A DNA stretch of 64,000 nucleotides from Simmondsia chinensis (GCA_018398585.1 JAGTTD010000012.1:24127036-24191035), one strand, 5' to 3'; positions 33,771 through 46,239 are shown, counted from the stretch's first letter. The notes: generated by a model from the sequence alone, not told the origin. Made by a program: numbers and translations.

Positions 33771-34238
33771 CTCCCCCATTGGATATTTTCCTTAAAATAT
33801 TTGCAGGACATAACACTCTTGAAAGTGTATAGTGTCCGAGTTATATACACTTTCTAAACTACTTGGTTAAAAATCTTGCCAAGAAAAAACCTAGTGAAAA
33901 AAATCATAGCGAAGGAAAAAAGAGTATAGTGCGTATTTAACTCCCCCTCATGGAAGCACATTAACAAGCGATGTCCCGGAGTTGGTAAATGCCAAACTTG
34001 TGTTGATTTCTTGAAAGTTTGTTGCAGATGTTTTCCCAAATAACTCTTCCAGGTCCTTGGGTGAATTTGTTAACATTTGCTTCATCCTTCTTCTGAAATT
34101 CAAAAGTAGAAAGAACTTTGTTGAAATGTGCTTGGTTCTCTAAAATCCCCTTACCTTGAATAATGTAGACTTATCTTTATATGGAACTATTGGACTCCCC
34201 CTAATTGTTAGAAACTTACAAAATATGTTGGATTAAGG
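33771..34238 (-). pseudogene. End of copia RNase H and 3' noncoding region
   Basis: Minus-strand reading in shifting frames gives RALIQHI, then remnants near 33,950-34,100 that align in order with the DLFTKALP...GMRRL end of copia RNase H and the CFHEGE block usual just after it. Heavily frameshifted. The domain's upstream half is at 47,044-47,220. Confidence 0.6.
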
Positions 34239-34243
34239 GCTCT
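34239..34243. other. Sirevirus target-site duplication, left
   Basis: gctct, repeated at 47,039-47,043 on the other side of the element. Confidence 0.9.
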
Positions 34244-35723
34244 TGTTGGCCCTAAAGCCAATATTATTGTAATTTTGATGATAACAACTATTTAGTGAGT
34301 CATGGGATTTAAATTGTTCTAATCTCATTTTTAAGTGACTTATAAGAAAGCTAGGAACATCAAGATTAATCATGGATACGAAGCTTTCCAAAAGATGATA
34401 AATCAAGAGAAAAAGAGATAAAAGCCGAAGAAAAGATTCATCCAAATTGAAGAGAACGTGATCCGAGTCCGAGCATCCTAAGTTATTTATTTTTATTGTC
34501 TAGGACTTAGGATCAGGATATATCAATTGAGTCCTAGTCTCAATATTGATATGTGATGCTCTTACAAAAATGTTTTTGAAAAATATTTTAGAAAGTTGAT
34601 TTATCAAATTTTATTTGAAAAATATTCAAGTCAAAATTAAACCAATCTAGCTTATCAATTAAAATAATTTTTAAGATTGGTACTTTGAAAAGTATGTTCA
34701 AATCAAATAAAGACAAAATTTTAATGGGTGATGATTTAGCTTGATTTATGGAACCAATTATTTTTATGAGCAAAATTAAGTGGGAAATAAATTCAAAAAA
34801 ATTGAACAAATATAGCAATCAATCAATCAATTTTTTAACTTAGGGAATGTGATAAAAGTATCCCACCAATCAAGTAAATTGATCAGAACGTGTAAATGCA
34901 CCCGGGTAGGCTGAGTGTCGACACACAGACGGTATGTGTCGACACACAGGCTTACAGTAGCCACAAAGAGCTGTTGTGTGTCGACACACAGACTGAAAAA
35001 GCTCAAAACGACTACTTTTGACTTGATTTCTTTCCAAAACCTTTTCCCAACTTTTTGAACGTCTTATTGGCCCTCATTTGCCTATAAATAGGGCTTGAAT
35101 GCTTTGGTAGAAATCATCCAATACTCTGTAAGCATTCTTTGAAAAAAAGTTCTCTTACATACTTGCACTTTAAAGGTTTGTTTTTAAGTTTTGTTTAAAA
35201 CTTTTATTAGAGTATCACTTGTTCTCTTATTGTTGATCTTTGAGCTTTATTGGCATATCCTTAGCTTTGGCTAAGCTTAATCAAATGTCAATTCGCTCTT
35301 GAAAAAGTGAAGAATTTGAGTGCTTTAATTCTTTCATTGCTTTATTAAAATTCTTTGCATTGTAAAGATTGGATCCTGAGCCTACAGTTACAAAAGGATC
35401 GGCTGTAAGAGGTTGGTCTTGAGCCTACGTACAAAAAGACTGGTTGTAAAGGTTGGATCCTGAGCCTGTTTTTAAAAGGATCATCGAGCTTAGTTAAAGG
35501 CTCAAGTGACTAAGAGTAGTCACTTGAGGTGTGAACTAGCTTCCGGTTTGGAAGTGAATTACTATAAAAATCTTTGTGCATCCCTTTTATTTTTGTCTTT
35601 ATCTTTTTCATTTGACATTCATTGTTTAGCTTTTAATTAAATTTTTGGTTCATAAATTTAAATTTTCATTTATCACTAGAGAACATAATTCACCCCCCTC
35701 TTAGGTTACTATTTGGACATTCA
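34244..35723 (+). repeat. Sirevirus 5' LTR
   Basis: 1,480 bp, TGTTGGCCCTAAAGCC ... ACATTCA. Contains a TATA box (ctataaatag, about 35,082) and three GTGTCGACACAC palindromes at 34,913-34,928, 34,934-34,950 and 34,974-34,991. Repeated 'aaaggttggatcctgagcct' words occur near 35,366-35,470. Confidence 0.92.
34913..34991. repeat. Cluster of three GTGTCGACACAC palindromes (5' LTR)
   Basis: Three palindromes within 79 bp, about 100 bp upstream of the TATA box. The position suggests a promoter role, which is inference. Confidence 0.85.
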
Positions 35724-35725
35724 AT

Positions 35726-35739
35726 TGGTATCAGAGCAT
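35726..35739 (+). promoter_or_regulatory. Sirevirus primer-binding site
   Basis: TGGTATCAGAGCAT, a perfect 12-base match to the usual initiator tRNA-Met complement, two bases after the LTR. Confidence 0.92.
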
Positions 35740-35781
35740 GTGCTCTATTCTTTTTGGGTCTAACAACTTTAGATTGATCCT

Positions 35782-36596
35782 ATGGCAACTTTTACTCCAA
35801 TCTTAGCCGTGGGTCAATCGGCCAACAAGCCTCCGCTTTTTGATGGGGAAAATTTTCCCTATTGGAAGCTAAGAATGAGACTTTATATTACATCTATTGA
35901 TTTCGACTTATGGCTTATTACAAAAAAATGGTGATTACGTACCCTTAAAGAAACAAGGTGAGAAAACCATTGAAAAAGAAGAAAATAAGCTTATGCAAGA
36001 TGACAAAGAAAAACTTACAAAAAATGCAAAAGCTCATTATCAACTCTTATGTGCTATTGCCTCAAATGTCTTTAACCATGTGTCCGGTTGTCAAATTTGG
36101 GACAAGCTAGAGGTCACCTATGACGGTGCGGATCAAGTTAAATCTTCTAAAATAAATATGTTGGTAAGAGCTTGCGAACTTTTCAAAATGAAACCGGAGG
36201 AGTCAATAAAAGAGATGTACACTAGATTTTCGGATATTACTAATGAACTCCAAGCTCTTGAAAAAATGTATTCAAATGAGGAGCAAGTTAGTAAAATTCT
36301 TCGATGTCTCCCTATTTCATGGCAAGGCAAGGTCACTACTATTCGAGAAGCTCATAACCTCTCTACTTATAAACTTGATCAACTAATTGAAAATCTCATG
36401 ACCCATGAGATTGACATGGAAGAGTTTAAAGAAGAGGAAAAACAAAAGAAAAACAAAGACATAGCATTTAAATCATCTCTAAGTGACGAAAGTGATAATA
36501 AAGTTGTTATGTCAGCAAAAAGATTTTACAAACGTCTTGAAAAGAAAAGATTTAAGAAAAACTTCAAAAAGGATTCATCTTCCTCCAAAGATGAAC
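35782..36596 (+). pseudogene. Sirevirus gag, N-terminal part
   Basis: ATG at 35,782 (MATFTPILAVGQS) followed by LFDGENFPYWKLRMRLY, the typical copia gag start. One slip in the A-run near 35,921-35,927 breaks the frame. Then 234 codons remain open, with WDKLEVTYDGADQVK, FKMKPEESIKEMYTRF and LPISWQGKVTTIREA. Gag forms the virus-like particle. The frame runs straight into the solo LTR at 36,597. Confidence 0.88.
36592..36596. other. Solo LTR target-site duplication, left
   Basis: tgaac, repeated at 38,596-38,600. Confidence 0.9.
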
Positions 36597-36907
36597 TGTA
36601 ATACCCAGTCTAATTAAATTGAACTGGGTTAGGTATTATAATAATACTAAAACCTACTACTATTCTAATTAGAATAAATAAATTAATAGATTAAAAGGAT
36701 TAAATACCCAGCCTAACTAAATTAGATTTGATATTGCAATATATGAAACTCAGGATATTTAAATTAAATTAGACTCGATAGTATAGTATGTGAAATTTAG
36801 GGTATTTAAATTAGGTTAAAACTCTTATTTCAACCGGGTTACAAATAAATATAATTGGTAAAAAAAAGGGGGCGTGAGGCGCAAGGGAAGTGCTGGGCAA
36901 GGAAAAG

Positions 36908-36940
<33 letters not shown>

Positions 36941-38595
36941 CGTATAAATACCCCCCCCCCCCCCACCCTTGTTCTCTCATTCACCTCACGGCACTCTCTC
37001 TCTCCCCCCCTCGCCTTTGCCGCCACCTCGCCGGAGCAGCTCCGGTCACCTCGCAGGTAACACTATCTAGCCGATTCCAAAGCTAATCAACTATAGAACT
37101 GGGTTGTTGGATTTAAGCTAGTGAATGTAAGTATACCACTTTCCCTACTTGTTTGTAAAGTATGAAAATTGCTTTAGATGACTTGATTTGGGTGATTTAT
37201 ATGTTGAATGATTTATTGGTTTGATAAAATAGGATTGGACATATGTGTTTATGTGATTATGTGATTTATACTGTTATAAGTTGAATTATATTGGTTTATA
37301 CGTTGATTTAATATGTGAATTTGAAGGTGTTTTCACGAATATGTGAATTTCGAAGGAAATTATTGTGAATTTGTCATTTGAATTTCGAAGGAAATTATTG
37401 TAAACTTGTGATTTGAATCCGGCTGTGTAAGCGTACGCAAGGGAGACGTCTGAATCCCGATACGTATGAGGACGCGGGGGAGACATCTGAATCCTGGTTG
37501 TTACATAGAAAGAAATTATCGTGAAATTGTGATTTGAATTTGAAAGGTTTTATGGGAAGAGCTTACAGATAACTATGTTGACCCTCCGGGGTCTGTCGGC
37601 GATGTGAAATGTGAAATACGAAATGTGAAAAGTCGATCTTTGACCCTGTCGCGGGAATAATACTGGAACATAGATCTATGTTCGATCCTATTGGATCTGT
37701 CGACTTAGAACCGGTTCGAATATGTGAAATGTGAACGTCGATGTGTGACCCTGTCGCGGGAATAATACCGGCCGTAGTATTCGATGCGTCTGTAAGTTTT
37801 ACCGAAGAAGCTCTTGTGAATAAGTTTAATCAAAATGCGTTTGCAAATTGATTTAAAGCGTAAAGTAAAAATTAGAGCCATCGATCTTCAGATCAATTCC
37901 AAGGAGCTCGGTTTGGTATGGGACAGACCCTGCTCCAGAGTCATGCTCGGTCCGGAATGGGATGGACCGTGTTCGATGGCCGTAATTAAAAGTATAAAGT
38001 GATGATTTATGTTTCTTAGTGAATGTTGGAAATAAAAGAGATTTTAATCGTTTTACCAAAGCCTTCTTGTGAAATGAACTAAGTTATGAAACAATGGTTT
38101 GTGATATCTTAACATGATTTTTCAAAGATCATTGGATTGACTGGTTTCGATTGGAATTTTATTCGTTTTAAATAATATGCCTGATCCGGGTAGGGAGTGT
38201 GGTGTACTTACTGAGCTTGTTGTTTGCTCACCCAATTCATTTACTTTTCAGATAGTTGCTTATGGCAATTATAGAGGAACAAGGAAGGCAAAGCGGCATA
38301 TTGTTCCGAACATTGTGTTGATTTCGAAGGTTTAGATATTAAAATAAATTCGTAGTTGAATATGATGGACTATTTGAGGTATTGTAATTTTGAGCTTCCG
38401 CACTGTTAGATTTAAGTGGTTGGTGATGATGCATTGGATTTGATGTCATATTTGTTGGGAAAAATTTATGGAAATTTGAGAAAATTTTGATCGAAAGATT
38501 CGGGCTTCGTACTATGATGTTGGGATTTATTGTAGTACGGCCATGTAGTGCCTTTTAACTTAAGCCTATTCAGTAATAAAGTTGGGGGCGTTACA
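36597..38595 (+). mobile_element. Solo LTR, probably Ty3/gypsy type
   Basis: 1,999 bp beginning TGTAATACCC and ending GGGGCGTTACA, with 5-bp duplications tgaac and no coding capacity. TGTAA...TTACA ends are common for chromovirus-type gypsy LTRs. It has a poly(A), (TA)n, poly(C) stretch at about 36,905-36,964, with a TATA-like cgtataaatac inside. Internal duplications include 'tgaccctgtcgcgggaataa' at about 37,640 and 37,747. It arose by recombination between the two LTRs of a full element inserted in the Sirevirus gag. LTR direction is assigned by the TATA box. Confidence 0.85.
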
Positions 38596-38600
38596 TGAAC

Positions 38601-39357
38601 CAACTTGCTATGAGTGTGGAGAAGTCGGACATCTTAAAAGAGATTGTCCCAAGCCAAAAAATAAGAAGTTATTCAACAAACTCAAAAAGAAAGACAAAAA
38701 GGAAGAACGGAAGAAAGCTTTTGCCGCTTGGGAAGATAGCGATGATGACTCCAATGAAGAAAGTGAAGAGGAAGTAGCTAACTTTTGTCTCATGGCTATT
38801 GACGATGATAGCGTTAAAGAGGATGAGGTAAACGATCTACCTTATGATGAACTTGTGGTTGGTTTTCAAGAGTTATATGAGAAATATAAAAAATTAAAAA
38901 AACAACACAATGCTTTTGTAAAAGGTCTTGAAAAGACGGGATTTGAAAAGGATTCAAAACAACGTTTAGTGCTTGAACTTGAAAATGAATCCCTAAAGAA
39001 AAAGAACGAGTCCTTAAATAATGAGATCATTAAATTAACAAATGAAAAGAAGTCCTTGGAAGAAGCACTTCATACTTTAAAGAAAATGAGAAAGGAAAAT
39101 CCAAGGAAGACAGATCACTTTTAAAAGAAAATGAGTCTTTGGAAGAGAAAATGGAAGAACTTTCGAAAATATCAAGCAAATTTTTTGATGGTCAAGAAAC
39201 ACTTGACAAAATTCTTGCATATAACAAAGATGGAATAGGTTATAATGGAAATGTCCAAAAGAAAATTTTGAATGTTCTTTTTGTTGAAGCCTCATCACCT
39301 TCAACAAACTCTGTAAGGTGCAACTATTATGGTGACTATGGGCACATCATTTACTAA
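38601..39357 (+). pseudogene. Sirevirus gag, C-terminal part with zinc knuckle
   Basis: Continues gag after the solo LTR: CYECGEVGHLKRDC (C-x2-C-x4-H-x4-C, intact), an acidic stretch DSDDDSNEESEEE, then a long Lys/Glu coiled coil (about 38,860-39,110). A frameshift at about 39,120 leads to a 72-codon stretch ending with a degenerate second knuckle (CNYYGDYGHIIY-stop), in which the expected second and last Cys are Tyr. Confidence 0.85.
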
Positions 39358-39880
39358 TGTTCTTTCCAAAGAAATTTGAAAAAGACAAAGATGGTTTGGG
39401 TCACAAAAGGATCTCGACCACCAAATGAAAATGCTAACAAAAAAAGACCCAAGAAAATTTGGGTAACTAAAAGTGTCTGAATTGTGATAGGTGTGTATGA
39501 AAATCCAAAAACAGAAGTGGTACTTGGGTCGTGGTTACTCAAGACACATACCGAAGATAAATCCAAGTTCACTTCACTAATGCCAAGAAAAGGAAATGTC
39601 ACCTTTGGCGACAATAAGAAAGGAAAAATAATCGGTATCGGCAATGTTGCTTCTAACTCCTCTCCTTGCATTGAAGATGTCTTACTTGTGGAAGGTCTTA
39701 AGCACAACTTGCTAAGCATTAGTCAATTACGTGATAAAGGCTATTGTGTGAACTTTGAATCAACTAGATGCATAGTTAAACATGCTAAAACAAATGAAAT
39801 TTTGCTTGTTAGTCTACGATGTGAAAATGTCTACATGATTGATCTTGATTGTGTAGACTCATTAAAATGTTTTAGTGTCT
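39358..39880 (+). pseudogene. Sirevirus protease, active site lost
   Basis: The place of the copia W-Y-L-D-S-G motif (39,518-39,535) reads W-Y-L-G-R-G, so the catalytic Asp is Gly, and a one-base loss a few codons later shifts the frame. After it DKSKFTSL, GNVTFGDNKKGKIIGIG and LLSISQLRDKGYCV keep the family pattern. The protease would cleave the Gag-Pol polyprotein. Confidence 0.82.
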
Positions 39881-40942
39881 TGGATGAAAATGATCCTTGG
39901 ATTTGGCATAGAAGATTTGGACATGCTAGTATGGATTTAATTTCAAAACTTTCAAAAAATGATCTTGTTTAGAGGTTTACCAAAGCTAAAATTTGAAAAA
40001 GTTCATATTTGTGATGCATGTCAATATGGCAAACAAACTAGATCATCATTCAAACACAAGAACATAGTTTCAACATCAAGGCATCTTGAACTCTTACATA
40101 TAGACTTGTTTGGTCCTACTCGTCATTTGAGCCTTGGTGGAAAGCGATATGGACTTGTAATTGTTGATGATTACTCTCACTTTACTTGGGTCCTATTCCT
40201 TTCTCATAAAAGTGAAGCATTTGATAAATTTAAAAAATTGTGTAAAAAGGTACAAAATGAAAACGATTTGAAAATTGTTTCGGTTAGAAGCGATCATGGA
40301 AGGGAATTTGAAAATGATGATTTTGAAATTTATTGTGATTACTTTGGAATTGATCATAATTTTTCGGCATCTCGAACTCCTCAACAAAATGGAGTGGTTG
40401 AAAGAAGAAACAAAACTATTAAAGAAATGGCAAGAACAATGATTGGTGAAAATAATTTGCCTAAATCTTTTTGGGCCGAAGCCGTCAACACCGCTTGCTA
40501 TATTTTAAATCGTTCTTTAATAAGACCAATTGTAAAAAAAACACCATATGAACTTTATAAAGGTAGAAAGCCAAACATTGCATATTTTAAACCTTTTGGG
40601 TGCAAATGCTTCATTCACAACAATGGCAAAACAAATCTTGGAAAATTTGATTCACGAGTTGATGAAGGTATTTTTATTGGATACTCTTTAACAAGCAAAA
40701 CATATAGAGTCTATAATAAAAAGACAAAGGTTGTAGAAGAGTCTATACATATAGTTTTTTATGAAACTAATGTCTTGTCCTCTAGAACTCCTTGTGATAA
40801 CGATGATACAGTAATCAAACCAATAAACATCACACACTCATCCAATGAGCAAGAAAAGGTTATATCTAACGCTCAAATGAATGAATCAAAAGGAGATAAC
40901 CAAAATGTAGAATCCAAAGAGGAAAACTTACCAAGAGATTAG
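39881..40942 (+). pseudogene. Sirevirus integrase
   Basis: The zinc-binding HHCC region (HRRFGHASMDLISKL ... CDACQYGKQ) is split by one extra T near 39,968. The catalytic core then stays open: HIDLFGPTRHLS (first Asp), VRSDHGREFEND (second Asp), TPQQNGVVERRNKTIKE (Glu), and the GKR-type C-terminal block GYSLTSKTYRVYNKKT. It joins element DNA into the host. The frame closes at 40,942; more stops separate it from RT. Confidence 0.9.
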
Positions 40943-41100
40943 AAATATTTGAAGGATCACCCAACAAGTCAAATCATGGGTGATCCCTCTCAAGGTGTAA
41001 AAACTAGGCATGCATTAACGGAATATTGTCATTTAGCCTCATTCATCTCCCTTGAAGAACACAAGAACATAAAAGAAGCTCTTAATGACGCAAACTGAAT

Positions 41101-41587
41101 AATGGCAATGGAGGAAGAGCTCAACCAATTCAAGAGAAGTAATGCATGGGAACTTGTAGATAGACCCCAAGATCATCAAGTCATAGGTACCAAGTGGGTC
41201 TACCGCAACAAGAAGGATGAGGAAGGTAACGTGGTAAGAAATAAGGCAAGGTTGGAAGCAAAAGGCTATAACCAAGAAGGAGATATAGACTATGAGGAAA
41301 CCTTTGCTCCCGTTTCTAGGCTAGAAGCTATTAGACTCTTATGTGCATTTGCTTCATTTAAAGATTTCAAACGTTTTCAAATGGACGTTAAAAGTGCATT
41401 TTTAAATGGTCTTATTGAAGAAGAGGTTTATGTTGAACAACCACCCGGATTTGAGAATGACAAATTTTTCAATCATGTTTTCAAACTCAAAAAGGCACTC
41501 TATAGATTGAAACTTGCTTCTAGAGCTTGGTATGAGAGATTGAGTTCCTTTTTAATGCAAAATGGATTTTTAAGAAGAAAAAGTTAA
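41101..41587 (+). pseudogene. Sirevirus reverse transcriptase, first part
   Basis: [39 protein letters not shown] and [20 protein letters not shown] mark the copia RT fingers and palm. One extra A near 41,580 shifts the frame and ends this part. Confidence 0.9.
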
Positions 41588-42587
41588 CACCACACTTTTT
41601 ATCAAACACTCTAAACATGACATGCTTATCGTAAAAATTCATGTTGATGATATAGTGTTTGGTGCTACTAATCCATCTCTTTGTGATGAATTTGCAAATC
41701 TTATGAGTAGGGAATTTGAAATGAGTATGATGGGAGAACTCAACTACTTCCTTTGTTTACAAATCGAGCAAGGCAAGGAAAAAATTTTCATCAACCAAAC
41801 CAAGTACATAAAGGAAATGCTCAAGAAATTTGGCATGAAAAATTCCAAGGCAATAGCAACACCAATGAGCTCAACTCTTAAGTTATATATGCATGAAAAA
41901 GGTAAAAAGGTGGACCAAAAGCTATATCGAGGTATGATCGGATCCCTTCTTTACCTTACCGCTAGTAGACCTGATGTATTTTTCAGTGTACATTTATGTG
42001 CTAGATTTCAAGCATGTCCCATGGAATCTCATCTATGTTCCGTGAAAAGAATATTTCGATGCCTAGTTGGTACTCCTACTTTAGGCATATTTTACCCTAA
42101 ATGTGATTTCTTTGATTTAGTTGGATATAGTGATGCAGATTTTACCGGAAACAAAGTGGACCAAAAATCGACTAGTGATACTTGTCAATTCCTTGGTCAC
42201 GCTTTGGTATCATGGTTTAGCAAAAAGCAGAATTCCATTGCTTTATCCACCACTGAGGCCGAATATGTTGCATGTGGTAGCTATTGTGTTCAAATGTTAT
42301 GGTTAATGCACCAATTAAATGACTATGGCATTCATATTGACCATGCTCCCATAATGTGTGATAACACTAGTGCTATATGCCTAACTAAAAACCCAGCTCA
42401 ACATTCAAGAACAAAGCATATTGAGGTTCGACATCATTTCATTCGTGATCATGTACTCAAAGGAGATGTCATTGTAAAATTTGTTCCCACCAATGACCAA
42501 TTAGCAGACATTTTTACTAAACCTCTAGGTGAAGAAATCTTTTGCAACATTAGAAGTAAAATTGGCATGTGTAATCTATTATCTTAA
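41588..42587 (+). pseudogene. Sirevirus RT end and RNase H, open frame
   Basis: Opens in the new frame as MLIVKIHVDDIVFGATN, where the catalytic Y-V-D-D reads H-V-D-D. It then has the RT thumb (YIKEMLKKFGMKN, GSLLYLTASRPDV) and the RNase H domain: YSDADFTGN (Asp), STTEAEYVA (Glu), MCDNTSAI (Asp), TKHIEVRHHFIRDHV, QLADIFTKPLGEE. 321 codons without a stop, ending at 42,587. RNase H motifs look intact. Confidence 0.92.
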
Positions 42588-42745
42588 CCTTGATTGCATA
42601 CATGAGTCATTTGCATTTAATATTGAGTTTTAATACTTATCATAAAAGAGTTATCCAATTCATGGATATAGGAACTTGGACCAATTTTTAAAAATATTAA
42701 ATAAAAAAAACACACACACTGAGAAACAGAGCGCAGTTCTGTCTT

Positions 42746-42847
42746 CTGTGTGTCAACACACAAAATCTGTATGTCGACACACAGAGCAGCAGTACTGCTG
42801 CTATGCATCTGTGTGTCAACACACAAATAGTGTGTGTCGACACACAA
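42746..42847. repeat. Cluster of four GTGTGTC(G/A)ACACAC palindromes (internal)
   Basis: At 42,746-42,762, 42,767-42,784, 42,809-42,826 and 42,829-42,847, between the pol stop and the third ORF. Two have the TCAA centre and two the TCGA centre. This is outside the LTR, so the cluster exists twice in one element. Confidence 0.85.
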
Positions 42848-43286
42848 AGAAAAAAACAGAACCTTTTTTTCTTTCACTTCCCAATCTTATCCACTCTTCA
42901 TTCATCTTCAACACCCTCTCTCTATCTCTCTCAAACCCTAACACTTTTCCTACAAATTTTCTCCAAAAACCATCATTTTTCTTCAAATTTCTTCCAAAAA
43001 TCAAGTTTTCAACTACATTTCAACATCAAAACCTTCAATTTTTGTCAAAAACTCATCTTTTCCACAAACCCTAACCCAAATCCGAGCCCACACAACTTTT
43101 TCTCATATTTGTCGGTTTTTCTTCCCTTTTCTTCATTTTTCAAGTTCAAAACACTCTACTTTCACTACCATTTCATTTTCTTTCACAAACTCATTTCTTT
43201 TTCAAAAAACCCTAACCAACCTCCGATTTTTTTTTCCCTTCGATTTTTCCTCTTTTCTTCCAAATCTCCTCAAAGTCATTCATCAA

Positions 43287-44408
43287 TGGGTCGCAAAACC
43301 ACTGCTAAGAAGAGATACGGACACACTAAAGGGGCCTCTTCTTCTTGGGGTCCTAACTCGGTAAATTCCTTTAACCCCTTCCTCAAAAAGGAGGTATTAT
43401 TCGGTAGATTTACTGACTGGACTTGAATTAGGACTCATAACTTGGGAGAATTATTTTCTCTGTTTGAAGGAGTAGGTTGGACTGAAATTTGCTTTATGAA
43501 GGACCCGGTATGTCCGAAATCAGTAAGAGAACTTTATTTCAACTTAAACATTTCCAAAACTATTCCTTTAGAACTATCCTCTGTTATTTCAGGTCAAGAA
43601 ATCAAATTTACTATTGCTTATATAAATTATTTGCTTGGTTTTAATTTTAATATAGAGGATCACTTTAATTTTCCCAAAGACTTCCACCAATTCCCACTCC
43701 CCGAACCTGTCCGACACTCCCTACTTCGACAAGTTTGGGTGATATACCAATTTCCAAACCAACAAGGCCTAACCTAAATGATCTAGGATTGGTTCTTAAG
43801 TTAGCCCGCAAATTAATTTGTATGAACATCACTCCAAGATCGGGTGGCTACGACTTAGTCTCAAACCTACACTTGTTCCTACTATCTCAACTTCTAAATA
43901 GCAACAAGATCAATCTAGGGGACTTAGTCTTAAAATTCATGTTCCATATCCAATCTAGAAAGACTAATCCCGCATATGGCATGCTTCTTACCCGTATTTT
44001 TCAACGCACCTTAACTCACTCATATTTTAAAAACCCCATTCCCTATCACTATGACTCTATTGAGACATCTTTGAGAAAAATGGGTTTCGAATTCAAAAAT
44101 CATGAATGAGTAAAGAAGCAAAAAGGAGTTAGGAGGATAGAAGAAATAGATGAAATTCAAGACGAGGAAGGGGAAGAGGAAAATTTTGACAGGGGAGATG
44201 AAGTTAATGAGGACGAACCTCAACTGGGATCTCCGAAAAGAAGGAGTGTAGATGACCGACTTACTTGTTTAGAAGAACAAATGTCTTCTATTCAAGCACA
44301 ACAGTCCACCTTACAATCCACTATTGATGAGTTTCGACAAGAAACACGATCCACCTTTCAAAAGCTTTTGGACTTTCTTGCATGCAGACAAAGACCCCCT
44401 ACTCCTTA
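43287..44408 (+). pseudogene. Sirevirus third ORF (env-like / plant transposon protein domain)
   Basis: ATG at 43,287 (MGRKTTAKKRYGHTKG). After a stop near 43,427 it continues through SLFEGVGWTEICF, VRELYFNLNI and INYLLGFNFNIEDHF, then in a shifted frame LNDLGLVLKLARKLICMNI, DLVLKFMFHIQS and AYGMLLTRIFQ, the pattern of the 'putative plant transposon protein' domain. An acidic stretch and a coiled coil (RLTCLEEQMSSIQAQQ) end at about 44,408. SIRE-type elements carry an 'envelope-like' ORF here; real function is unknown. Broken by at least three lesions. Confidence 0.78.
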
Positions 44409-44575
44409 GATTTATTTTCTTTTCCTCTTTTAAAAAAAAAATTTAATTTTGGAGCTACATTGTCATTATTGTAGAAACACTATACTTTAAGTGTTGCAAT
44501 GTTATGATTCATCCTTGTGTTTATATATGCTCGTTCTAACATTTTCTATCCCTCATCTTGTGCTTTTTGTTAATG

Positions 44576-44835
44576 ACAAAGGGGGAGAAAATTAGTGTGT
44601 AATATTCATACATAGTTATGTGCTTGATTGAGAAATATTAAAAATGATCCCTAAAATGCATCAACTTAAGGGGAGCAATTGAGTTTGAATCTAAATCATG
44701 ATATATATTGCTCCATAAGTTTATAGTCATGTGTATGCTTCTATAAGTGAATACTTTTATGGTGAAATCTATACTTCAACTTTCACATTTCCAAGAGAAA
44801 ACACCAAATGTTTGTCATCATCAAAAGGGGGAAAT
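44576..44835 (+). promoter_or_regulatory. Multiple polypurine tracts before the 3' LTR
   Basis: acaaagggggagaaaa (about 44,576), taaggggagcaa (about 44,667) and aaaagggggaaat ending at 44,835. Only the last is at the LTR edge. Repeated tracts are a Sirevirus feature. Confidence 0.82.
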
Positions 44836-45362
44836 TGTTGGCCCTAAAGCCAATATTATTGTAATTTTGATGATAACAACCATTTAGTGAGTCATGGGAT
44901 TTAAATTGTTCTAATCTTGTTTTTAAATGACTTATAAGAAAGCTAGGAACATTAAGATTAATAATAGACAGGAAGCTTTCCAAAATATGATAAATCAAGA
45001 GGAAAAGAGATAAAAGCTGAAGACAAGATTCATCCAAATTGAAGAGAATGTGATCCGAGTCCGAGCATCCTAAAGTTATTTATTTTTATTGTCTAGGACT
45101 TAGGATTAGTATATATCAATTGAGTCCAAGTCTCAATATTGATATGTGATGCTCTTACAAAAATATTTTTGAAAAATATTTTAGAAAGTTGATTTATCAA
45201 ATTTTATTTGAAAAATATTCAAGTCAAAATTAAATCAATCTAGCTTATCAATTAAAATATTTTTTAAGATTGGTACTTTGAAAAGTATGGTCAAATCAAA
45301 TAAAGATAAAATTTTAATGGGTGATGATTTAGCTTGATTTATGGAACCTATCATTTTTGTGA

Positions 45363-46104
45363 TCAAAGTTAGAATTTTTTACCAAACTAACACAATTTTT
45401 AAAAAAAATTACCAAACTAGCATAGTTTAAAAAATATTTACCAAATTAGCACCTTTTACTGTAGCACCATTAAGAAACTCCATCGGTAATGGCGCCTGAA
45501 AAGTGAGGGGGTAGGGACGCCGTCCGTACCGGAGTTCGAAAGAGGCGTCGACGGCGTCCGAAACTGGTCTCAGTACCGGCGTGCCTCTTACAATATTCCC
45601 TGCTCCTCCCTACAATATTCCTCTTCCCCCTACCATATTCCCCTACTCCTCCCTGTAAAAAATATATGTTGTATTAATAGAGTTAAAGAAGTAAAAAAGA
45701 GAATGAAGATGGAGATGAAGGGGTAGGGGTGTTGGGGGTGTGGAAGGGCAAGGTGGACAGCGTATGATATGCCTGCATTTCGAATGCCGAAGTGGAGGGG
45801 TGTAGGTAGGCCTTTCGGGCGGCGTCCGTCCTCCCCGGCGACCGAAATGAATCCCTTTTGAACACCATAACCGCCTTTCGGACGCCGTCCGTACGCCGTC
45901 CACGATGGCGTTCGAAAGACGCCTCTTTCGAACGCCGGTACGGATGGTGTCCCTACCCCCTCGCCTTTCAAACGCCGTTACCGATGGCTTTTCTTAATGG
46001 TGCTACAGTAAAAGGTGCTAGTTTGGTAAATATTTTTTAAACTATGCTAGTTTGGTAATTTTTTTTTAAAATTGTGTTAGTTTGGTAAAAAATTCTCAAA
46101 GTTA
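45363..46104. mobile_element. MULE-type MITE with 9-bp duplication
   Basis: Element 45,372-46,095 (724 bp) begins GAATTTTTTACCAAAC and ends with its exact inverse GTTTGGTAAAAAATTC. Both sides carry tcaaagtta (45,363-45,371 and 46,096-46,104), and the 5' LTR has the empty site with a single gcaaaatta-like copy. Arms of over 100 bp and a 9-bp duplication fit Mutator-like elements. The core is GC-rich with repeated 'cggcgtccg'-like words and no transposase, so it is nonautonomous. Confidence 0.92.
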
Positions 46105-46239
46105 AGTGGGAAATAAATTCAAAAAAATTGAACAAATATATCAATCAATCAATCAGTTTGTTAACTTAGGAAATGTGATAAAAATATCCCACCAATCAAG
46201 CAAATTGATCAAAACGTGTAAATGCACCCGGTTAGGCTG

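Noticed and set aside
42803..43426. 207-codon Phe/Ser-rich frame between pol and third ORF
   Set aside because: It overlaps the palindrome cluster and a CT-rich leader, is low-complexity, and the more protein-like third ORF uses another frame beginning at 43,287.
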